This document shows, one piece after another, positions 1-7,287 of a stretch of DNA of 59,777 nt. The position numbers and the translations under genes were made by a program. Origin of the DNA: a virus. The stretch is taken from the IMG/VR virus record IMGVR_UViG_3300044825_002288, positions 1-59,777 of that record. One strand, 5' to 3'. Numbering within the stretch: position 1 is the first letter of the stretch; every line of letters begins with the position of its first letter. Below the pieces are notes generated by a model. That model searched no databases. It saw only the letters and a program-made list of their open reading frames with translations, and had not been told where the DNA came from.

Positions 1-59
1 GGGAGTCATCCACGGCGGTCATTAAGGCTACTGTCAAAACTGCTTTAACGATGGAGTAA
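1..59 (+). CDS. C-terminal fragment of the 85-residue conserved phage protein
   Basis: The first 59 bases encode the last 18 codons of the protein whose complete copy lies at 56289-56546; the sequence is identical and ends at the same TAA. The fragment is cut by the window edge and is not a decayed gene. It places position 1 directly upstream of the adhesin locus in a circular map. Confidence 0.8.
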   Translation, partial: ESSTAVIKATVKTALTME

Positions 60-62
60 ATT

Positions 63-1217
63 ATGGCAGCAACTATTAACGGCGACGGCTTAATATCCCT
101 AGACGGTACACCATCAACTCAGGGTCGGGTGCGACTTGCTGAGGATACCGATAACGGGACTAACTATGTTGAGCTACAGGCGGCAACTAGTATTGCTTCT
201 AGTTTGACCTTTACTTTGCCTAACGCAGACGGCACTAGCGGTCAGGTATTACAGACCAATGGTTCAGGAGTACTGAGTTTTGCTACAGCCGCGTCAGCTA
301 ATTTCCAAGAGTTCACATCCTCTGGTACATGGACTAAGCCTTCAGGCGCAACATTTGTAATGGTTGAGGCGTGGGGTGCTGGTGGCGGTGGTGGTAGTGG
401 ATATAGGGGCGATGGATTAGGAATCCGTGGCGGCGGCGGTGGTGGTGGCGGCGGTGCTTTTACTCAAAGATTTTTTAAAGCCTCTGATCTTGGTGCAACA
501 GAAACCGTAACTATTGGCGCTGGTGGAACTGGAGGAACCGCTTCCACAGTAAATTGCAGCGCTGGTTGTGCGGCAACCGCTGGCGGTGATACAACTTTTG
601 GAAGTTGGCTAACTGCATTTGGTGGTGGTCGGGGTGGTGCTGGAACGGCTGGGGCAAATTCAGGAGGAGGTGGTGGTGGTGTATTAACTGCTGCTACAAC
701 TGCTAATGGAGGAGATCCATTTTCAAGACAGTGCGGCGCTACCACGGTTCAAGGCCAGTTTGGAGGCGGACTTGGACAAGCCGCAAGTCTTGGCAGACCG
801 TCAGGATGGGGTGGTGGTGGAGGCGGCTCTAATGGCGGTACTGGATCACCACAAGTGGGAGGATCTTCGTTTCAAGGCGGTCCCGGAGGCGGTTCAGGAG
901 GCGGACTAAACGCAGCTGGATGTGCTAGAGCAGGTTCTTCTGGAGGTGGAATTACTACAGCAGGCGGTAACGGAGCCGCTGGTGGTGCAGCCGCAGTTAA
1001 TGCTACTGCTAATGGGTCTAATGGAACCGCAGGTTCTGGAAGACAAGGTGCAGGAGGCGGTGGTTCTGGAGGGAATACTTCCGGCACAGGCGGAACCGGA
1101 GGAGCTGGGGGTCAGCCCGCAGGCGGTGGCGGTGGAGGTGGTGGCTCAACTAATGGTTCTAACTCCGGTGCTGGTGGAGCAGGTGGTGCAGGTCTTGTCC
1201 GTGTTTATACATGGTAG
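63..1217 (+). CDS. Glycine-rich tail-tip adhesin, position 1, W-type head (384 aa)
   Basis: Probable receptor-binding protein. Residues 1-80 form a short anchor with the fibre motif EDTDNGTNYV and a TSGQVLQTNGSG segment. From about residue 84 a conserved entry sequence ([17 protein letters not shown]) leads into a long glycine-rich head with runs of up to eight or nine Gly, ending in the invariant tail [10 protein letters not shown]. This architecture matches phage glycine-rich adhesin domains; the structural precedent is the polyglycine-II adhesin gp38 of Salmonella phage S16. The ATG is 3 nt after the preceding stop. The downstream partner overlaps the end region. The head is called W-type for GTWTKPSG and FKASDLGAT, shared with 58086-59252. 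Binding target unknown. Confidence 0.75.
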   Translation: MAATINGDGLISLDGTPSTQGRVRLAEDTDNGTNYVELQAATSIASSLTFTLPNADGTSGQVLQTNGSGVLSFATAASANFQEFTSSGTWTKPSGATFVMVEAWGAGGGGGSGYRGDGLGIRGGGGGGGGGAFTQRFFKASDLGATETVTIGAGGTGGTASTVNCSAGCAATAGGDTTFGSWLTAFGGGRGGAGTAGANSGGGGGGVLTAATTANGGDPFSRQCGATTVQGQFGGGLGQAASLGRPSGWGGGGGGSNGGTGSPQVGGSSFQGGPGGGSGGGLNAAGCARAGSSGGGITTAGGNGAAGGAAAVNATANGSNGTAGSGRQGAGGGGSGGNTSGTGGTGGAGGQPAGGGGGGGGSTNGSNSGAGGAGGAGLVRVYTW

Positions 1218-1225
1218 GTGATCAA

Positions 1226-1465
1226 ATGAGATACGCAATTATTGAAAACGGAGTTGTGATCAATGTGGCCGAGGCAGACGCAGAGTTTGCCGCGCAACAG
1301 GGTTGGGTTGAGTGTCCAACCGCAGGCCCGGGATGGACTTATGCAAATGGAGTGTTTACAGCACCTCCTCCCGCTCCGATCCCAGAGCCTCCTCATGCCC
1401 CTACAAAAGAGCAGCTCATGGCTGAACTTGCAGCACTAACAGCAAAAATCCAAGCATTGGAGTAA
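1226..1465 (+). CDS. Small adhesin partner, short form (79 aa)
   Basis: Starts MRYAIIENGVV, closely matching the start of the 119-residue partner at 2768, so I choose the ATG at 1226 (preceded by an AGGTGA-like site) rather than the ATG at 1211 inside the adhesin gene. This N-terminus is typical of small tail-fibre assembly or tip proteins. The middle is Pro-rich (APPPAPIPEPP) and the C-terminus is a short predicted coiled coil (KEQLMAELAALTAKIQALE). It lacks the tail-assembly-chaperone-like domain of the 119-residue form. It always follows the W-type head in this window (also at 59261-59500), suggesting a cognate chaperone or tip subunit. Confidence 0.65.
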   Translation: MRYAIIENGVVINVAEADAEFAAQQGWVECPTAGPGWTYANGVFTAPPPAPIPEPPHAPTKEQLMAELAALTAKIQALE

Positions 1466-1468
1466 GAC

Positions 1469-2758
1469 ATGGCATCAATTATTAACGCATCATCGACCGG
1501 CTCTGGCGGTTTAATTAGCACTGCTGATGCCTCTGGTCAGTTAGAGCTTCAGGCAAACGGATCGACCAAACTAACGGTGACATCCTCTGGGGTGAGCATT
1601 ACCGGAGGTATTGCATCGCCTTTGGCCGTAACCGGAAACTCAACGGCTGGTGCTGAGATTCGATTACCGGAAGACACCGACAACGGCTCTAATTATGTGG
1701 CCCTGAAAGCAGCAGATAGCATTGCCAGTAATGTGACCTTCACCCTGCCAGCAGCCGATGGTACGAGCGGCCAAGTGCTTCAGACCAACGGATCTGGAAC
1801 GCTGAGTTTTGCTACACCGGCAGGTGCTAACTTCCAAGAATTTACATCCTCTGGAACTTATACCAAGCCCTCTGGCGCAACCTTTGTGCTTGTAGAGGCA
1901 TGGGCAGCGGGTGGTGGCGGAGGATCTGGTCAAAGATTTGCCGGAGGCGGAAATAGGTTTGGTGGAGCTGGTGGTGGTGGCGGTGCGTATGTTCAACGAT
2001 TATTTAAGGCTGCTTGTGTAGGAGCAACCGTAACCGTAACGATTGGCGCAGGCGGAGCAGGGGGAGCAGCACAAACAGTAAATACTTCAAATGGAAACAA
2101 TGGAGCTGCTGGCGGTAATACAACTTTTGGTTCGTTATTAACTGCTTATGGTGCTGGCGGTGGGGTTGGAGGACAAAGTAATACAGCCGGAGGTCACGGC
2201 GGCGGCGCATTAGCTAGTGGTGCTTGTGGTGGTCATCCGCGAGGAACCACAGGAGCTGTGTCATGTTCATGTGTTTGGGGTAATTTTGGTGGTGCGCTTG
2301 GTACTACTGTCACTGGTGGATCTAAAGCCGGTGGTTGGGGTGGTGCAAGCGGCGGGAGAACCACTATCGGTAATCCAGGAAATGCTGGTGGAGCAGCATT
2401 CCAAGGCGGCCCAGGCGGTGGTGCTGGTGGCGGCATAACTTGTGCTGATGCAAAACGAGCTGGCGGTGCTGGTGGAGGTAGTGTTTCAACATTATGTTGT
2501 GCGCGAGGCGGTGGTGGAGCCGGTGGTGCTGCTGCAGTTAATTCCTCAGGAAACGGTTCTGCTGGAACCGCAGGCTCTGGACGCCAAGGCGGTGGTGGCG
2601 GTGGATCAGGTGGTGAAGACAGCGGCACAGGCGGAACGGGTGGCGCAGGTGGTCAACCAGCCGGAGGTGGTGGTGGTGGTGGCGCTTCGACTAACGGATC
2701 AAATTCAGGCGCAGGTGGTGCCGGAGGCGCTGGTTTAGTTCGCGTCTACACTTGGTAA
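1469..2758 (+). CDS. Glycine-rich tail-tip adhesin, position 2, Y-type head (429 aa)
   Basis: Same architecture as the protein at 63-1217 but with a different, longer anchor: MASIINASSTGSGGL, a LELQANG segment, an extra ITGGIASPLAVTG stretch, then EDTDNGSNYV and TSGQVLQTNGSG. The head begins with [17 protein letters not shown] and contains FKAACVGAT, the Y-type hallmarks shared with 56550-57713. The Gly-rich core differs strongly from that relative, yet the final 48 nt and the partner gene downstream are almost identical. Probable host-recognition protein; receptor unknown. Confidence 0.75.
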   Translation: MASIINASSTGSGGLISTADASGQLELQANGSTKLTVTSSGVSITGGIASPLAVTGNSTAGAEIRLPEDTDNGSNYVALKAADSIASNVTFTLPAADGTSGQVLQTNGSGTLSFATPAGANFQEFTSSGTYTKPSGATFVLVEAWAAGGGGGSGQRFAGGGNRFGGAGGGGGAYVQRLFKAACVGATVTVTIGAGGAGGAAQTVNTSNGNNGAAGGNTTFGSLLTAYGAGGGVGGQSNTAGGHGGGALASGACGGHPRGTTGAVSCSCVWGNFGGALGTTVTGGSKAGGWGGASGGRTTIGNPGNAGGAAFQGGPGGGAGGGITCADAKRAGGAGGGSVSTLCCARGGGGAGGAAAVNSSGNGSAGTAGSGRQGGGGGGSGGEDSGTGGTGGAGGQPAGGGGGGGASTNGSNSGAGGAGGAGLVRVYTW

Positions 2759-2767
2759 GGAATAGAC

Positions 2768-3127
2768 ATGAGATACGCAATCATTAAAGACGGCGTTGTT
2801 GAAAACATCGTAGAAGCCACGCCTGAAGTAGCAAGTGAAAACGGATGGGTTCAATGCCCTGAACACGATGATGAGCAAAACGCCATCAGTCCAAGATTCT
2901 TGTTTTCCAACAATAAATTTACCAAGCCTCCGAGAAACATAGAGGCTGAGTGGAACGCTGTCCGCGCCCAACGAAATGCTTTGTTAAGCCAGTCGGACTG
3001 GACGCAGGCATCTGATGTTCCGCAGGCAACAAAGGATAAATGGGCGGTGTATCGGCAAGCTTTGAGAAATATTCCTCAAACATTTTCCGACCCAAAAGAT
3101 GTGGTTTGGCCTACTAAACCGGAGTAA
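2768..3127 (+). CDS. Adhesin partner with tail-assembly-chaperone-like domain (119 aa)
   Basis: N-terminus MRYAIIKDGVVENIVEA resembles the short partner at 1226. Residues 65-119 (RAQRNALLSQSDWTQ, WAVYRQALRNIPQ, VVWPTKPE) match the pattern of the phage tail assembly chaperone family (Phage_tail_APC). The gene is 9 nt after the Y-type adhesin and 3 nt before the 87-residue gene. The second copy at 57723-58082 differs at only a few residues. Likely role: folding or trimerisation of the adjacent adhesin, or a component of the fibre tip; both are inferences. Confidence 0.7.
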   Translation: MRYAIIKDGVVENIVEATPEVASENGWVQCPEHDDEQNAISPRFLFSNNKFTKPPRNIEAEWNAVRAQRNALLSQSDWTQASDVPQATKDKWAVYRQALRNIPQTFSDPKDVVWPTKPE

Positions 3128-3130
3128 ATC

Positions 3131-3394
3131 ATGGCTAAAGACTTTCCTGATCTGACAGGCGATGGCAAGGTAACCCATGCTGATGTTCTGAAGGGCCGTG
3201 GCGTATTTAAAAAGGGCGGAAGCACGGACAAGTGGATTCAAAAGGCAATTTCTAAACCGGGTGCCTTAAAGAAACAATTGGGCGTTCCTGCCGACAAAAA
3301 GATTCCTGCCAAGACCCTAAATAAGGCTGCTAAGGCTCCGGGTAAGTTAGGTCAGCGGGCTAGACTCGCCAAGACACTGCGGGGTTTCGATTGA
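3131..3394 (+). CDS. Conserved basic phage protein (87 aa)
   Basis: Small Lys-rich protein starting MAKDFPDLTGDGKVTHADVL, an EF-hand or dockerin-like Asp pattern (DLTGDGKVTHADVL), followed by FKKGGSTDKW and a basic C-terminus with IPAKTLNKAAK and RARLAKTLRGFD. Similar short proteins recur in aquatic phage genomes, in my recollection; function unknown. A second version lies at 59504-59767 with about 20 base differences, mostly silent. It also contains one instance of the KKGG motif found across this virion's proteins. Confidence 0.7.
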   Translation: MAKDFPDLTGDGKVTHADVLKGRGVFKKGGSTDKWIQKAISKPGALKKQLGVPADKKIPAKTLNKAAKAPGKLGQRARLAKTLRGFD

Positions 3395-3661
3395 ATGGAA
3401 TGGCAAACCGTCATAAACATCGGCGGGGGTTCCCTCTTAGCCGCTCTAGGATGGTTTGCTAGAGAAATTTGGGACGCCGTGAAAGAGCTCCGCAGAGATA
3501 TGCACCGTATTGAACGAGATCTTCCCGACATCTATGCCAAAAAAGATGAGATGAGGGAGACCTTTAAAGAGGTGCGTCAGGATATGAATCAGGGATTCAA
3601 CAAAATTGAGTCCATGATTGGACAACTATTTGACAGGCTAAACAACAAAGCAGATCGGTAA
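3395..3661 (+). CDS. Small membrane-anchored coiled-coil protein (88 aa)
   Basis: Residues about 5-25 (INIGGGSLLAALGWFAREI) form an N-terminal hydrophobic segment, followed by a charged amphipathic helix (ELRRDMHRIERD) and further heptad-like sequence to the end. The start codon touches the stop of the preceding gene (TGAATG). The position just upstream of other membrane proteins, a holin and an endolysin suggests a lysis role, perhaps as an antiholin or spanin-like protein, but no diagnostic lipobox or motif is present. Confidence 0.65.
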   Translation: MEWQTVINIGGGSLLAALGWFAREIWDAVKELRRDMHRIERDLPDIYAKKDEMRETFKEVRQDMNQGFNKIESMIGQLFDRLNNKADR

Positions 3662-3738
3662 TGGGGTTGTGGACTTTTGCCTTTTTGGGTGTGTTGGTAA
3701 TTGTGCTTAGTTTTTCACTTGGAATATGGAGTTGGTGA
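3661..3738 (+). CDS. Possible 25-residue single-TM microprotein
   Basis: A tiny frame beginning MGLWTFAFLGVLVIVLSF and ending GIWSW. It is almost entirely one hydrophobic helix. Its ATG overlaps the previous stop (TAATG) and its TGA overlaps the next start (TGATG), exactly the junction style of the neighbouring genes, which argues for real translation. It sits inside the lysis cluster. It could be a small holin-like or regulator peptide; it may also be chance. Confidence 0.45.
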   Translation: MGLWTFAFLGVLVIVLSFSLGIWSW

Positions 3739-4148
3739 TGTTTGCAGACAAAGAGCTAAAACGAGCCAAAATCGACATAAAGGCAGAGTTAAATAGGCTT
3801 AATGCCCAACAAACCGCCAAAGAAGTCGCAGGAAAGTCAATTGGCCGATTCGGCCTTTTTTACATCACTCTGATCGTAATTATTGGCGTGGCGGCTAGCC
3901 TTCAGTTGGAAGAGGGCAAGATGGCCGCCGTAATGGGACTGCTGGGCGCCTCGCTTACAGCCCTGATCTCCATGATGAACGGGATTGCCGGGGCTACCCC
4001 AAAGCAAGAAAAACCCGAGTTTGAGATTATGAAGCAACTTATTGAGCATCTTGATCGGATGGCTGATCGTGACCCAATGACAGTCGATGTGGACGGAGAA
4101 AAGGTTACCGTCCGTAAAGGCGATAACGAAATTAAAACGGTGAGGTAA
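3738..4148 (+). CDS. Two-TM membrane protein of the lysis cluster (136 aa)
   Basis: An N-terminal charged helix (ADKELKRAKIDIKAELNRL) is followed by two hydrophobic segments: FGLFYITLIVIIGVAASL around residues 38-56 and MAAVMGLLGASLTALISMM around 62-81. The C-terminal 45 residues are charged. The ATG at 3738 overlaps the preceding TGA. A topology with two helices and a cytoplasmic tail is compatible with a holin or antiholin. No named family recognised. Confidence 0.6.
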   Translation: MFADKELKRAKIDIKAELNRLNAQQTAKEVAGKSIGRFGLFYITLIVIIGVAASLQLEEGKMAAVMGLLGASLTALISMMNGIAGATPKQEKPEFEIMKQLIEHLDRMADRDPMTVDVDGEKVTVRKGDNEIKTVR

Positions 4149-4150
4149 TT

Positions 4151-4561
4151 ATGTTTCCTATAGCCGCTTTACTTGATGTTGGAATGAAAGTGCTGGATAA
4201 GGTCATGCCTGATCCGGCGGCCAAGGCTCAAGCCCAACTTGCCTTGATGGAAGCTAGTCAGAAGGGTGAGCTTGCCCAGCTTCAGGCTGATGTGAATGAG
4301 CAGATGGAGTTAACCAAGCGCCTTGAGGCCGACATGGCCTCGGATTCTTGGTTATCCAAAAACATCCGGCCAATGACATTGATATTCATTTTGATTGCTT
4401 ATTCTTTTTTTGCCGTTGGATCGGGAGTTAATTTTCAGGTCAATGAAAAATATGTGGAATTACTTGGTCAGTGGGGAATGTTGATTATGTCCTTTTATTT
4501 CGGCGGCAGAACGCTTGAAAAAATTATGGACATGAAATCAAAAAAGGAAGACAAGAAGTGA
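4151..4561 (+). CDS. Holin of the GTA/3-TM family (136 aa)
   Basis: The signature region DSWLSKNIRPMTLIFILIAY, followed by a second membrane segment (WGMLIMSFYFGGRTLEKIM), matches the GTA_holin_3TM family pattern. The N-terminal half is an amphipathic helix rich in Ala, Gln and Glu. Holins of this family permeabilise the inner membrane so that the endolysin reaches the cell wall. The gene overlaps the M15 peptidase start by 4 nt, the classic holin-endolysin arrangement. Confidence 0.8.
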   Translation: MFPIAALLDVGMKVLDKVMPDPAAKAQAQLALMEASQKGELAQLQADVNEQMELTKRLEADMASDSWLSKNIRPMTLIFILIAYSFFAVGSGVNFQVNEKYVELLGQWGMLIMSFYFGGRTLEKIMDMKSKKEDKK

Positions 4562-5007
4562 ACCCGCAAGACAAACTATCGGAGAACTTTACTTATGAAG
4601 AACTTACTCGCTCTGAAACAGCGGATCGTAACGGCTGGGAAAACATTCCTAACGAAGCTGAAATCGAAAATCTCCGCCGTCTGGCCGCGCTCCTCCAAGA
4701 AGTCAAAAAAGCGGTAGGCGGCAAACCGGTCATGATCAATTCGGCTTTTCGGTCGAAAAAGGTCAATGACGCCGTAGGATCGAAAGACACCTCCCAGCAT
4801 CGTTTGGGATGTGCTGCAGACATCCGAGTGCCGGGTATGCGGCCTCGGGAGGTGGTGGAGGCTTGTATCGCCGCCAAAGTGCCTTTTGACCAAATCATCC
4901 TTGAGTTTGATTCTTGGACTCATATCTCGGTGCCGAATACACCTCAGATGCAGGCTAGAGGCCAAAAGCTGATAATTGACAAACAGGGAACTAGGGCATT
5001 TTCATGA
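4558..5007 (+). CDS. Endolysin, M15-family peptidase (149 aa)
   Basis: Predicted zinc peptidase that cuts peptidoglycan cross-links. Zinc and catalytic motifs are visible: SQHRLGCAAD at residues 79-88 (H81 and D88) and WTH at 120-122 (H122), the pattern of the Peptidase_M15_3 group. The N-terminus (LSENFTYEELTRSETA) is the usual start of these endolysins. There is no signal peptide, so release needs the holin just upstream. The GTG start overlaps the holin stop (GTGA). Confidence 0.88.
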   Translation: MNPQDKLSENFTYEELTRSETADRNGWENIPNEAEIENLRRLAALLQEVKKAVGGKPVMINSAFRSKKVNDAVGSKDTSQHRLGCAADIRVPGMRPREVVEACIAAKVPFDQIILEFDSWTHISVPNTPQMQARGQKLIIDKQGTRAFS

Positions 5008-5411
5008 GCACGGCCGTTAAATCTGACCCCTCTAAATGGAAGCGCATCGTCGCCTCGGTGAAAGCCTCGGGCAAGGGCGGCGCTCCGGGTCAGTGGTCGG
5101 CTCGGAAGGCTCAATTGGCCACCCAAAAGTACAAGTCCTCAGGCGGGGGCTATAAAGGGCCAAAAAAGGCCGATAACAGCCTCTCCCAGTGGAGCAAGCA
5201 GGAATGGGGTACCAAGTCTGGCAAGCCTTCTACGGTAGGTCCAAAAGCCACTGGGGAGCGGTATCTGCCCAAAAAGGCCATCCAAGGGCTTTCTTCGGCT
5301 GAATACGCCGCCACAACCCGCGCCAAGCGGGAAGGGAAGGCTGCCGGCAAACAGTTTGTCTCTCAGCCAAAAAGTATTGCTGAGAAAACCGCCAAATATA
5401 GGAGTTGGTGA
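5004..5411 (+). CDS. Conserved basic phage protein (135 aa)
   Basis: Lys/Ser/Gly-rich protein (WSARKAQLATQKYKSSGGGYKG, split motifs SLSQWSKQEWGTKSGK, GERYLPKKAIQGL, GKQFVSQPK). The pattern matches a domain of unknown function that I recall as DUF5872 from phage and bacterial genomes; the name is not verified. The high charge suggests a nucleic-acid-associated or virion-internal protein. It overlaps the endolysin by 4 nt and the adaptor by 1 nt. Confidence 0.65.
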   Translation: MSTAVKSDPSKWKRIVASVKASGKGGAPGQWSARKAQLATQKYKSSGGGYKGPKKADNSLSQWSKQEWGTKSGKPSTVGPKATGERYLPKKAIQGLSSAEYAATTRAKREGKAAGKQFVSQPKSIAEKTAKYRSW

Positions 5412-6046
5412 TGACAGTCGCCGCCGTAATGACCTATGACTCTTTGGTCAATGATATTTCGACTTATCTTGAGCGGACGGACACGGCCACCCTAGAGAAG
5501 ATCCCGACTTTCATTATGTTGGCCGAACAGGTTATTGCCTCAGAAATCAAGTTTTTGGGCAATCTGACGGTCCAGCAAAGCACTATGGTAGCCACCCAGC
5601 CAGTCATCGATAAGCCCGCTAGATGGCACAAAACGGTATCTATGAATGTGGTTGTGGCGGGGGAGCGCAGACCGGTCCTGCTTCGGAAGTACGAGTACCT
5701 CCGGGAGTACTGGCCGGACCCCACCCAAGTCGATGTGCCTAAGTTTTACTGCGACTATGACTATACCCATTGGTTAGTCGCCCCAAGCCCTGCCTCAAAT
5801 TACACCTTTGAGGTGCTTTATTACGAGCGGATTCAGCCCTTGGATTCCTCAAACCAAACCAATTGGTTCACGATTTATGCCCCCCAGGCCCTGCTCTACG
5901 GATCACTCCTGCAGGCCATGCCGTTTTTGAAAAACGACGATCGTATGCCTATGTGGCAGGCTCAGTACGACAAGATTATCAATACCTTGAAGACTGAAGA
6001 CCTCACCCGAATCGCCGATCGTCAATCAACAGTATTGGATTCATGA
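5411..6046 (+). CDS. Head-tail adaptor protein (211 aa)
   Basis: Resembles the SU10-type/podoviral adaptor family that sits under the portal. Typical features: an N-terminal helical region (VNDISTYLERTDTATLEKIPTFIM in pieces: EKIPTFIMLAEQVI), a central beta region with RPVLLRKYEYLREYWPD, and YAPQALLYGSLLQAMPFLKND near the C-terminus. The ATG at 5411 is chosen over upstream TTG/GTG codons because it overlaps the stop of the previous gene and is preceded by AGGAG at a spacing of 6. Confidence 0.7.
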   Translation: MTVAAVMTYDSLVNDISTYLERTDTATLEKIPTFIMLAEQVIASEIKFLGNLTVQQSTMVATQPVIDKPARWHKTVSMNVVVAGERRPVLLRKYEYLREYWPDPTQVDVPKFYCDYDYTHWLVAPSPASNYTFEVLYYERIQPLDSSNQTNWFTIYAPQALLYGSLLQAMPFLKNDDRMPMWQAQYDKIINTLKTEDLTRIADRQSTVLDS

Positions 6047-7287
6047 TGAGCTATAACTCGCCATTTACCGGTAATGTAATCCAGCCAACCGATGTGGCCT
6101 ATCGGGCCATTACGCTGTCTGCAAACCTTCAGCTTGAGTGGCCAATCAACGGTAACGCTACCAATGACTATGCCGCTAGGATCATGGATGTCACGGCAAC
6201 TGTGGGTAGCCTTACCCTTGAAATGCCGCCAGCCAATCAGGCATCCGTAGGTAACGATGCCCTGATCCGAAATGTCGGTCTAAATGCCTTTACCGTAGCT
6301 GACTACGATGGAACCACGATTGTCTCAATCGCCGCCGGTGAGGCTAAGTACATCTATATTGAAACCAACCCGGATGAGGCTGGTACTTGGGGTGTCATCG
6401 CCTTCGGTGTTGGAACATCAAACGCAGACGCCGGAACCTTGGCTGGATATGGGCTATTGGCGATCGCAAATACCCTAAATCAGTCTCACCCAGTAGCTAC
6501 TTATTCAAGCAACTTTACTTTAGATGATACCAACCGTGCTGAGTCGGTAGTTTGGACCGGTGGAGCTGGAACTCTAACTTTAACGCCTGCTGGAACACTA
6601 GGGAATAATTGGTTCGTACTGATCCGAAATAACGGAAGTGGAACTCTCACGATTGCCACCTCTGGCGGACAACTCATTGATTCGTCAACGACTTTAGATC
6701 TTCAGCCGACAGACTCATGCTTTGTCATTTCCTCAGGAACGGCGTTTTATAGCGTTGGCTTGGGTAGATCAACCCAGTTTAATTTCACTCAGCTTACAAA
6801 GGCGGTGACTACCGGAACCTATACTTTGACTCCGGTAGAGGCATCCAATGTCATTCAAAAGTACACCGGAACGCTGACCGGTAATGTCACAGTAGAGCTG
6901 CCTCAGACTATTCAGATTTATTACATCACCAATCAAACCGATGGAACCGGTGCAAATTACACCATCACCTTTACAACCGGTGTGCCTGGGTCCGGAACAG
7001 CAGTAATTCCTGCCGGGCAGCAAGCCATATTGCTTTGTGATTCTGTCAATTTATTAAATGCCTCAACCATTCTTGCCGGCATATCAAATATTCAGCTCGA
7101 TGATGGCACGGTTGGCGCTCCAAGCCTTGCATTCTCAAGCGAAGCCGACACCGGTATTTACCGTCCAGGTGCAGGTCAATTCGGAGTAACCGTATTGGGA
7201 ACCCAAAGATTTAGGGCGACTACTGCGGGTATTGTTGTGACCGGAACAGGAACCTTTTCAGGCGGTGTGCTTGGCGGGACTTTCTGA
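6043..7287 (+). CDS. Virion fibre-like structural protein (414 aa)
   Basis: Beta-rich, Thr/Gly/Asn-rich protein. Two central segments repeat a similar theme (TLTLTPAGTL, TLTIATSGGQL; TGTYTLTPVEASNV, GNVTVELPQT), suggesting tandem beta domains. Residues about 350-395 (DDGTVGAPSLAFSSEADTG, then IYRPGAGQFGVT) are a module common in tail fibre proteins. The C-terminus FSGGVLGGTF closely resembles that of the collagen-like fibre at 47834-50233. It lies between the adaptor and nozzle genes with 4-nt and 1-nt overlaps, so it is probably a tail appendage. Confidence 0.6.
   Translation: MMSYNSPFTGNVIQPTDVAYRAITLSANLQLEWPINGNATNDYAARIMDVTATVGSLTLEMPPANQASVGNDALIRNVGLNAFTVADYDGTTIVSIAAGEAKYIYIETNPDEAGTWGVIAFGVGTSNADAGTLAGYGLLAIANTLNQSHPVATYSSNFTLDDTNRAESVVWTGGAGTLTLTPAGTLGNNWFVLIRNNGSGTLTIATSGGQLIDSSTTLDLQPTDSCFVISSGTAFYSVGLGRSTQFNFTQLTKAVTTGTYTLTPVEASNVIQKYTGTLTGNVTVELPQTIQIYYITNQTDGTGANYTITFTTGVPGSGTAVIPAGQQAILLCDSVNLLNASTILAGISNIQLDDGTVGAPSLAFSSEADTGIYRPGAGQFGVTVLGTQRFRATTAGIVVTGTGTFSGGVLGGTF

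Larger units (their letters stand above)
1..3404. repeat. Adhesin locus, version 1 (left end of window)
   Basis: This segment is the counterpart of 56488-59777. Positions 1-88 match 56488-56575 exactly, and the final 27 nt (3378-3404) match the last 27 nt of the window exactly. In between, the order is adhesin with W-type head, 79-residue partner, adhesin with Y-type head, 119-residue partner, 87-residue protein. In the other version the two head-plus-partner modules are in the opposite order. I read the two copies as alternative versions of one locus in a circular or permuted genome; a true duplication is possible but less likely, because both contig ends stop inside matching sequence. Confidence 0.85.

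Noticed and set aside
464-1087. Long minus-strand proline-rich open frames opposite the glycine-rich adhesins (also at 2004-2628 and 57298-57583)
   Set aside because: Pro codons are the complement of Gly codons, so antisense frames stay open by composition alone; no ribosome sites or neighbours support them.
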